DNA of 7,316 bases from assembly GCA_016462055.1 (NCBI GenBank), contig JAEMTX010000094.1, forward strand, positions 1 through 7,316, written 5' to 3'. This DNA comes from Acidimicrobiia bacterium (GTDB lineage Bacteria > Actinomycetota > Acidimicrobiia > Acidimicrobiales > Acidimicrobilacustridaceae). Shown here piece after piece: positions 5,480 through 7,316 of the stretch (position 1 is its first letter; each line of letters opens with the position of its first letter). Both the position numbers and the translations under genes were made by a program. The notes below the pieces were generated by a model. It did no database searches. It saw only the letters and a list, made by a program, of their open reading frames with translations, and was not told where the DNA came from.

Positions 5480-6691
5480 ATGGAAATCCCCCGCATTATC
5501 TCGGTTGACGATCATGTCGTAGAGCCCCCCGACCTGTGGTCGTCGCGCCTCCCCGAGAAGTACCGCGAACGAGGCCCGCGCGTCCTTCGCAAGAAGGTGA
5601 AGATGGGAATTATCGGGGGAGTGTTCTCCTTCGAAGTCAGTGAAGACGATGGCGTCGATTGCGACGTCTGGTACTACGACGATCTCGTCTACCCGTTCAC
5701 TCGCCTTTCAGCCGCCGTCGGCGCTGAGGTTGTACAGAACGAGCCATGCACGTTCGATGAGATTCTTCCGGGTTGTTACGATCAAACCGCGCGCCTTGCG
5801 GACATGGATGCCAATCATGTCGAGGCATCGATTTGTTTCCCGAATATCCTTCCGCGATTTTGTGGCCAGACATTTTTGGAACGCGAAGATAAAGAACTAG
5901 CGATGGCATGCATCACCGTTTACAACGACTGGATGATCGACGAATGGTGCGCAGGTGCTGGTTATGGCCGCCTCATTCCGATGACGATTGTTCCTCTTTG
6001 GGACGTTGAACTCGCAGTAAAGGAAATTCATCGTTGTGCCGCGAAGGGCAGCCACAGCATCACCTTTAGTGAAAGCCCTGTTCCGCTTGGTTTGCCATCG
6101 GTTCATTCGGGTTATTGGGACCCAATGTTCGCGGCGTGCGTCGAGACCGACACCGTCGTCAATATGCACATCGGTTCTTCGTCAAAGATGCCTTCGACTG
6201 CTCCCGATGCACCATTCATCATCTCTTCGGTATTGACCTTCCAAAATGCGATGGGCTCGGTGCTCGACTACGTCTTTGGTGGCGTCTTTGAACGGTTCCC
6301 CGATCTGCGCGTTGCGTACTCGGAAGGACAAGCCGGATGGCTTCCCTACATTCTTGAGCGCGCTGACAAATTGTGGGAAGAGCGTCTTCTCGACACAACC
6401 GGATTTGGCTCGAATCTGACCGTCCCGCCCTCGACCTACATGAAGCAGAACGTTTGGTACTGCGTGTTTGACGACGAAACGGCAATGGCGAATCGTGACG
6501 TCATCGGTATCGATCGACTGACGTTCGAAGTTGACTACCCACATGCTGACTCGACGTTCCCGCACACCAAAGAGGTTGCGGAACGAATGGCAGCCAAAGC
6601 CGGCTTCAACGACTTTGAGGCGCATCGTTTCTTCCGTGGAAACGCTATTGAGCTCTACAAGCTCGACAAGTACTACGGCATTACGAAATAG
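5480..6691 (+). CDS. Amidohydrolase-2 family metal-dependent hydrolase/decarboxylase
   Basis: A 403-aa TIM-barrel protein of the Amidohydrolase_2 (ACMSD-like) family, which includes metal-dependent hydrolases and non-oxidative decarboxylases. It opens with PRIISVDDHVVEPPDLW (4-20), in which D10-x-H12 replaces the usual HxH/ExH metal motif, as is common in this actinobacterial subgroup. Other candidate ligands are His230 in VVNMHIGSSS and Asp352 in FEVDYPHADSTFPHT (349-363), the counterpart of the family's SDYPH motif. Supporting family segments are RLADMDANHVEASICFPN (105-122), the YND-W block (148-151) and YSEGQAGWLPYILERAD (280-296), whose E282 may lie near the metal. No signal peptide is seen. 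It has its own strong ribosome binding site and a probable operator upstream, and ends 7 bases before the SDR gene. A late ring-cleavage, lactone/amide hydrolysis or decarboxylation step is plausible; the substrate is not deducible. Confidence 0.9.
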   Translation: MEIPRIISVDDHVVEPPDLWSSRLPEKYRERGPRVLRKKVKMGIIGGVFSFEVSEDDGVDCDVWYYDDLVYPFTRLSAAVGAEVVQNEPCTFDEILPGCYDQTARLADMDANHVEASICFPNILPRFCGQTFLEREDKELAMACITVYNDWMIDEWCAGAGYGRLIPMTIVPLWDVELAVKEIHRCAAKGSHSITFSESPVPLGLPSVHSGYWDPMFAACVETDTVVNMHIGSSSKMPSTAPDAPFIISSVLTFQNAMGSVLDYVFGGVFERFPDLRVAYSEGQAGWLPYILERADKLWEERLLDTTGFGSNLTVPPSTYMKQNVWYCVFDDETAMANRDVIGIDRLTFEVDYPHADSTFPHTKEVAERMAAKAGFNDFEAHRFFRGNAIELYKLDKYYGITK

Positions 6692-6698
6692 CGGATTG

Positions 6699-7316
6699 AT
6701 GGCTGATCTGCGGAGTGAACCCGGCCTGCTTTCGGGCCGGGTTGCACTTGTCTCCGGCGCGGGCCCTGGCCTCGGTCGGGTCGCGGCGATCCAACTCGCG
6801 CGTCATGGCGCCGATATTTCTCTCGGCGCTCGTAACCCCGAAACGCTCACGGCGGTTGCCGCGGAGATCGAGGCGATGGGTAGGCGTGTTACGTGGCGCC
6901 CGACCGACATCACCTCGGCGGACGACTGCCGCGCCCTTGTTGAACAGACGGTGGCCGAACTTGGACGCCTCGACACGTTGGTGAACAACGCCTTCTTGGG
7001 GGGCAGCGGCAATCTGTTCGCTGACACGTACACCTCGAACGAAGACGACATTTGGCATCGATCGATGGATACGAATCTGTTTGGTTCACTCAACATGACG
7101 AGAGCGGCGATCGAACCCATGAAGCATCAGGGCGAAGGCAGCATCGTGATGGTCGGAACGATGGCGGTGCGTGAGGTGAAGCCGAATCAGGGTCCGTACG
7201 CGATTTCCAAAGCTGCCCTCTTGCAGGCGACCCGAACGCTCTCGACCGAACTCGGGCGTGACGGAATCAGGGTCAATATGGTGCTGCCCGGATATATCCG
7301 TGGCGCTGCTGTCGAC
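6699..7316 (+). CDS. Classical short-chain dehydrogenase/reductase (3' end cut by window edge)
   Basis: The frame is open from ATG 6699 to the window end (206 codons, the last being complete), about four fifths of a typical 250-270 aa SDR. The Rossmann glycine motif is SGAGPGLG (19-26; G20-x3-G24-x-G26). R45 after beta-2 (LGARN) suggests NADP(H) rather than NAD. Further motifs are D70 (adenine pocket), NNAF (96-99, usually NNAG), N126 in MDTNLFG, Y167 and K171 in YAISK, and the cofactor loop start LPGYIRG (196-202). The position 13 residues before Tyr, normally the catalytic Ser, is Thr154 in VGTMA. The gene starts 7 bases after the amidohydrolase stop with only a weak GGA as ribosome binding site, so it is probably translationally coupled. 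It likely oxidises or reduces a hydroxyl/keto intermediate of the pathway. Confidence 0.92.
   Translation, partial: MADLRSEPGLLSGRVALVSGAGPGLGRVAAIQLARHGADISLGARNPETLTAVAAEIEAMGRRVTWRPTDITSADDCRALVEQTVAELGRLDTLVNNAFLGGSGNLFADTYTSNEDDIWHRSMDTNLFGSLNMTRAAIEPMKHQGEGSIVMVGTMAVREVKPNQGPYAISKAALLQATRTLSTELGRDGIRVNMVLPGYIRGAAVD
6718..6743. repeat. GC-rich perfect stem-loop inside the SDR 5' coding region
   Basis: AACCCGGCC (6718-6726) and GGCCGGGTT (6735-6743) form a perfect 9-bp inverted repeat around an 8-base loop, beginning 17 bases after the SDR start codon. No T-run follows, so it is not a standard intrinsic terminator. In mRNA it could slow ribosomes or modulate SDR translation; it may also be a by-product of coding for LLSGRV in a GC-rich gene. 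Confidence 0.5.

Noticed and set aside
6182..6625. Minus-strand open frame of 147 codons opposite the amidohydrolase
   Set aside because: It is antisense to a gene with intact family motifs and has no recognisable domain.

Overview
The window looks like a stretch of a moderately GC-rich actinobacterial chromosome. The evidence is strong GA-rich ribosome binding sites, GTG and ATG starts, 4-bp stop/start overlaps, and a gene set (family III CoA-transferase, thiolase-like protein with an extra C-terminal domain, amidohydrolase of the 'DxH...DYPH' type, classical SDR) typical of Mycobacterium, Rhodococcus and especially environmental Acidimicrobiia-like genomes. The phylum call is inferred from protein style, not from a marker gene. 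No tRNA, rRNA, mobile element, CRISPR array or long repeat was seen.

Layout. Bases 1-595 (minus strand) hold a nearly complete class I SAM-dependent methyltransferase that runs off the left edge. A 74-bp divergent intergenic region (596-669) separates it from a plus-strand run that fills the rest of the window: (a) 670-1632, an HSL-family alpha/beta hydrolase with a Ser nucleophile; (b) 1699-2904, a CaiB/Frc-type family III CoA-transferase; (c) 2901-3881, an alpha/beta hydrolase with an Asp nucleophile (epoxide-hydrolase-like), overlapping (b) by ATGA; (d) 3884-5380, a thiolase-fold protein of the TLP1 type, directly following (c); (e) a 99-bp gap with two adjacent 15-bp dyads, the best operator candidate here; (f) 5480-6691, an amidohydrolase-2 family metal-dependent hydrolase/decarboxylase; (g) 6699-7316+, a classical SDR cut by the right edge.

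How the genes may work together (inference): the set reads as a CoA-dependent catabolic or tailoring cluster for a hydrophobic carboxylic acid, for example a lipid, terpenoid, steroid or aromatic compound. The HSL esterase could release an acid or alcohol, the CaiB-type enzyme could activate the acid as a CoA thioester, and the SDR could oxidise or reduce a hydroxyl/keto group. The Asp-nucleophile hydrolase could open an epoxide, the thiolase-fold protein could act on a CoA-bound chain, and the amidohydrolase could hydrolyse or decarboxylate a ring or acid intermediate. The substrate cannot be named from sequence alone.

The most interesting point is the thiolase-fold protein. It lacks the thiolase nucleophilic Cys and the GHP His, has only one Cys in the whole chain, and carries YSCF in place of the HDCF/NEAF motif. 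This suggests it is not a thiolase and may be an aldolase-like or non-catalytic CoA-binding relative.
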